From contig SXIK01000169.1 of the NCBI GenBank assembly GCA_005772855.1, forward strand, positions 1 through 56,406: 56,406 bases of DNA, written 5' to 3'. Every line of letters starts with the position of its first letter. The first letter of the stretch is position 1. The notes under the pieces are model-generated. The model saw nothing but the letters and a program-made list of their open reading frames with translations, did not search any database and was not told the origin of the DNA. Shown here one piece after another: positions 54,169 through 56,406 of the stretch. Origin of the DNA: Planctomycetia bacterium. Lineage in GTDB: Bacteria; Planctomycetota; UBA8108; SXIK01. The position numbers and the translations under genes are program-made.

Positions 54169-56301
54169 CTACTTGTGATCATTCTCGAGCGGCTCGACGA
54201 CGATGTTGGCGTGTCGGTCAAGGCTCGCGCTCCAGCCCGGCGGCACCAGCGACGTGCCCTCATACTCCTCGATGATCAGTGGACCGCGGCGTGGGCTGCC
54301 CGCGAGTGCCAGGCGATCGATGACCGGCGTTTCGAGACTGCCATGCGTCACGCCGAAGTAGGCAGCGCGCCTGGCGGCCCGGGAGCCCGAGTGCCCGCCG
54401 CCGATTGTCTCGGCGCTGAGCTTCGGCTTGTCTGCGGGCGTGAGCGCGCCGGTCACCGCGACGCTGACGAACTCGGTCTCGGCGTCGCCGGAGAACCGAT
54501 GGCCGTAAACGCGCTCGTGCTCGACCTCGAAGCGCTCGGAAATCGCCAGCACACCGTCCTTTGTCATTGTCGCACCGGAAGTCTCGACCGATAACTCGAA
54601 CGCCTGTCCCGCGTAGCGCAGCATCGCGCTGTAGGTAAATTTGAGGCCGGAACCACGGCCGGCGAGGCGGGCGCGAACCTCGGCGGCGAGACGATCGAAA
54701 CGCTCGGCGATTTCGGCCGGAACGGCCATGCGCGTGCGGCGCAGGTAAGTGTTGGAGATGGTGAGTTCCATGTCACTGGCGAGGAGCCCGATGGCGCTGA
54801 AGACGCCGGCCGCGGGCGGGATGATAACGCGGCGCATCTGCAGTGCCTCGGCCAGCTGAGTGGCAAAGATGCCGCCGTTGCCGCCGAATGCAAGCAGTGC
54901 GAAGTCGCGCGGATCGCGACCGCGATAGGTCGAGATCGCCTTGACCGCTCGCACCATGTTGACGCTGGCGATGGTGAAGACGCCGTAGGCAGCATCGCGG
55001 ACGTTGCCACCCAGGCGGCTGGCAACCCTTTCAGCGATGATCTCGTGCGCACGGCTGCTGGACATCGGGACGCCGCCACCGGCGAGCGCCACCGGATTGA
55101 CATAACCGAGGACAACGTTGGCGTCGGTCACCGTGGCCTCGGTACCGCCGGTCTGGTAGCAGGCGGGGCCGGGCACGGCGCCCATGCTGTGCGGGCCGAC
55201 CTTCATCACACCAACCTTGTCGAACCAGACGACGCTGCCGCCGCCGGCACCAACCTCCGAGATGTCGATGACCGGAGTCTTGAGGGCGTAGCCTCCGCCC
55301 TTTACCAGCCGGCTGCTGAGAGAGATGCCGCCGCCCACCTCGTACTCATCGGTGCGTGTGATGCGGCCGTTCTCGATAATGGAGGCTTTTGCCGTCGTAC
55401 CTCCCATGTCGAAAGTGATCAGGTTGGGCTCGTCCTGAGCGCGCGAAATGTGTAGCCCGCCGATCACCCCGGCCGCTGGCCCGCATTCGACTATTAGCGC
55501 CGGTTTTTCCATCACCAGCTCGGCCTCCAGCACGCCGCCGCCCGACTGCATGACAAGAAGCGGGGCGTTGATCCGCGCCGCCGTGAGCTTGCTCATCAGC
55601 GATCCAATGTAGCGCCGCACGGGGGGGCCGACATAGGCGTTGATGACCGTGGTGCTGGTCCGCTCGTATTCGCGGATCTCGGGCAGGAGCTCGCTTGAGA
55701 GGGTAACGAAGACCCCTGACAACGAACGGCGGAGCGCCGCGCCCACGATCTGCTCGTGGCTCGGGTTCGCATAGGAATGGAGAAAGCATACGGCGACGGC
55801 CTCGACGTCGGCTGTGGCGATCCGTTCGGTGAGACTTGAGATTTCGTCTTCAGCCAGCGGGATGCGGACTTCGCCGCGCGGACCAAGCCGCTCGGTGATC
55901 TCGAAGCGGAGGTTACGGGGCGCCAGCGGTGGCGGTTTGACGTAAAGAGGATCATAGAGACGCGGTACGCGAATGCGTCGAATCTCAAGTACGTCGCGAA
56001 ACCCACGCGTTGTCACCAGCGCGGTGCGCGCCCCGCGCCCTTCAAGGATGGCGTTGGTCGCCACTGTGCAGCCGTGCAAAACCTCGGCGATGTCTCCCGG
56101 CCGGATGCCGGTTTCGGCAAGCAACGCGAGGATGCCCTTGACCACACCGTCGGCATAGTCGTCGGGCGTCGAGGGCAGCTTCTTTGTTGTCAGCTGTCCG
56201 TCCATCCCAAGAACCGTGATGTCGGTGAATGTTCCGCCTATGTCGGCGGCAATTCGGACACGCGGCTTGGGGGAAGATAGGCCTGCTCCGCCGTTGCTCA
56301 T
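54169..56301 (-). CDS. Hydantoinase A/oxoprolinase family protein
   Basis: 710 residues from ATG 56301 with AAGGG six bases upstream (ATG 56307 possible). Acetate/sugar-kinase-like nucleotide binding: IAADIGGTFTDITV at the N-terminus and ITFDMGGTTAKASII in the second half. Also VLHGCTVATNAILEGRGA and CGPAAGVIGG. ATP-dependent subunit partnering HyuB downstream (13 bases between). First gene of the operon; the 105 bases to the window edge contain no convincing promoter. Confidence 0.92.
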   Translation of the reverse strand: MSNGGAGLSSPKPRVRIAADIGGTFTDITVLGMDGQLTTKKLPSTPDDYADGVVKGILALLAETGIRPGDIAEVLHGCTVATNAILEGRGARTALVTTRGFRDVLEIRRIRVPRLYDPLYVKPPPLAPRNLRFEITERLGPRGEVRIPLAEDEISSLTERIATADVEAVAVCFLHSYANPSHEQIVGAALRRSLSGVFVTLSSELLPEIREYERTSTTVINAYVGPPVRRYIGSLMSKLTAARINAPLLVMQSGGGVLEAELVMEKPALIVECGPAAGVIGGLHISRAQDEPNLITFDMGGTTAKASIIENGRITRTDEYEVGGGISLSSRLVKGGGYALKTPVIDISEVGAGGGSVVWFDKVGVMKVGPHSMGAVPGPACYQTGGTEATVTDANVVLGYVNPVALAGGGVPMSSSRAHEIIAERVASRLGGNVRDAAYGVFTIASVNMVRAVKAISTYRGRDPRDFALLAFGGNGGIFATQLAEALQMRRVIIPPAAGVFSAIGLLASDMELTISNTYLRRTRMAVPAEIAERFDRLAAEVRARLAGRGSGLKFTYSAMLRYAGQAFELSVETSGATMTKDGVLAISERFEVEHERVYGHRFSGDAETEFVSVAVTGALTPADKPKLSAETIGGGHSGSRAARRAAYFGVTHGSLETPVIDRLALAGSPRRGPLIIEEYEGTSLVPPGWSASLDRHANIVVEPLENDHK

Positions 56302-56406
56302 GCGCATCCCTTAATCTGGTCTTGGCAATGAATCAACAATTTTTTGCGGTGGAGCCCGCGTCCGCTCAACCCTCCCCGGGGCGAACCATTGCCCAACATT
56401 TCACCC

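Overview
This 56.4 kb, GC-rich window most resembles a chromosome segment from an uncultured Planctomycetota-like bacterium. This is an inference from gene families: secreted proteins with paired EF-hand dockerin-like domains, a giant CRTAC1/ASPIC-UnbV protein, a ThuA-DUF1080 fusion, and a TPR/ExbB/ExbD/PD40 envelope operon. No rRNA, tRNA, CRISPR array or intact insertion sequence was seen.

Layout. (1) 1-7731, minus strand: a tightly overlapping operon for a giant TPR protein, ExbB, ExbD and a PD40 propeller protein that runs off the left edge. (2) 7838-12925: a HIT hydrolase, a structured dispersed repeat, and a porin / FMN-binding-ApbE / Asp-box lipoprotein operon. (3) 12988-21945: a 1289-residue CRTAC1-redoxin-TPR protein with an in-frame UGA, a secreted EEP nuclease/phosphatase-like protein, a TRL-like lipoprotein, a DECR2-like reductase and a secreted TPR-like protein. 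(4) 22256-34043: a single-module PKS (KS-AT-KR-DH-ACP-TE) convergent with a single-module NRPS (C-A-PCP-TE, proline-like code), plus a decayed PKS copy. (5) 34333-41974: an HpcH/HpaI aldolase, a vanadium haloperoxidase, an SDR, a second copy of the repeat, a TlpA-like protein with Sec-Gly-Pro-Cys in place of CxxC, a C-type cytochrome, ThuA-DUF1080 and a TMEM14 protein. (6) 42146-50775: a POT transporter, a frameshifted M23 peptidase, a fused membrane/spermidine-synthase protein and a TMTC-like TPR membrane protein. (7) 50816-56301: a hydantoinase A / hydantoinase B / D-aminoacylase operon.

The main discovery is two in-frame UGA codons that read as selenocysteine. In the TlpA-like gene, UGA replaces the first Cys of the thioredoxin motif. 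In the CRTAC1-like gene, UGA falls between the FG-GAP repeats and a conserved-looking SFFWRQVV stretch. Each UGA is followed by a hairpin whose apical loop begins with GG at nucleotide 18 after the UGA, the geometry of bacterial SECIS elements. A standard gene caller would truncate one protein and split the other. The CRTAC1 case may be an undescribed selenoprotein family.

Limits: everything was read by eye. Domain calls rest on recognised motifs, starts are chosen from ribosome-binding sites and overlaps, and no database search was run.
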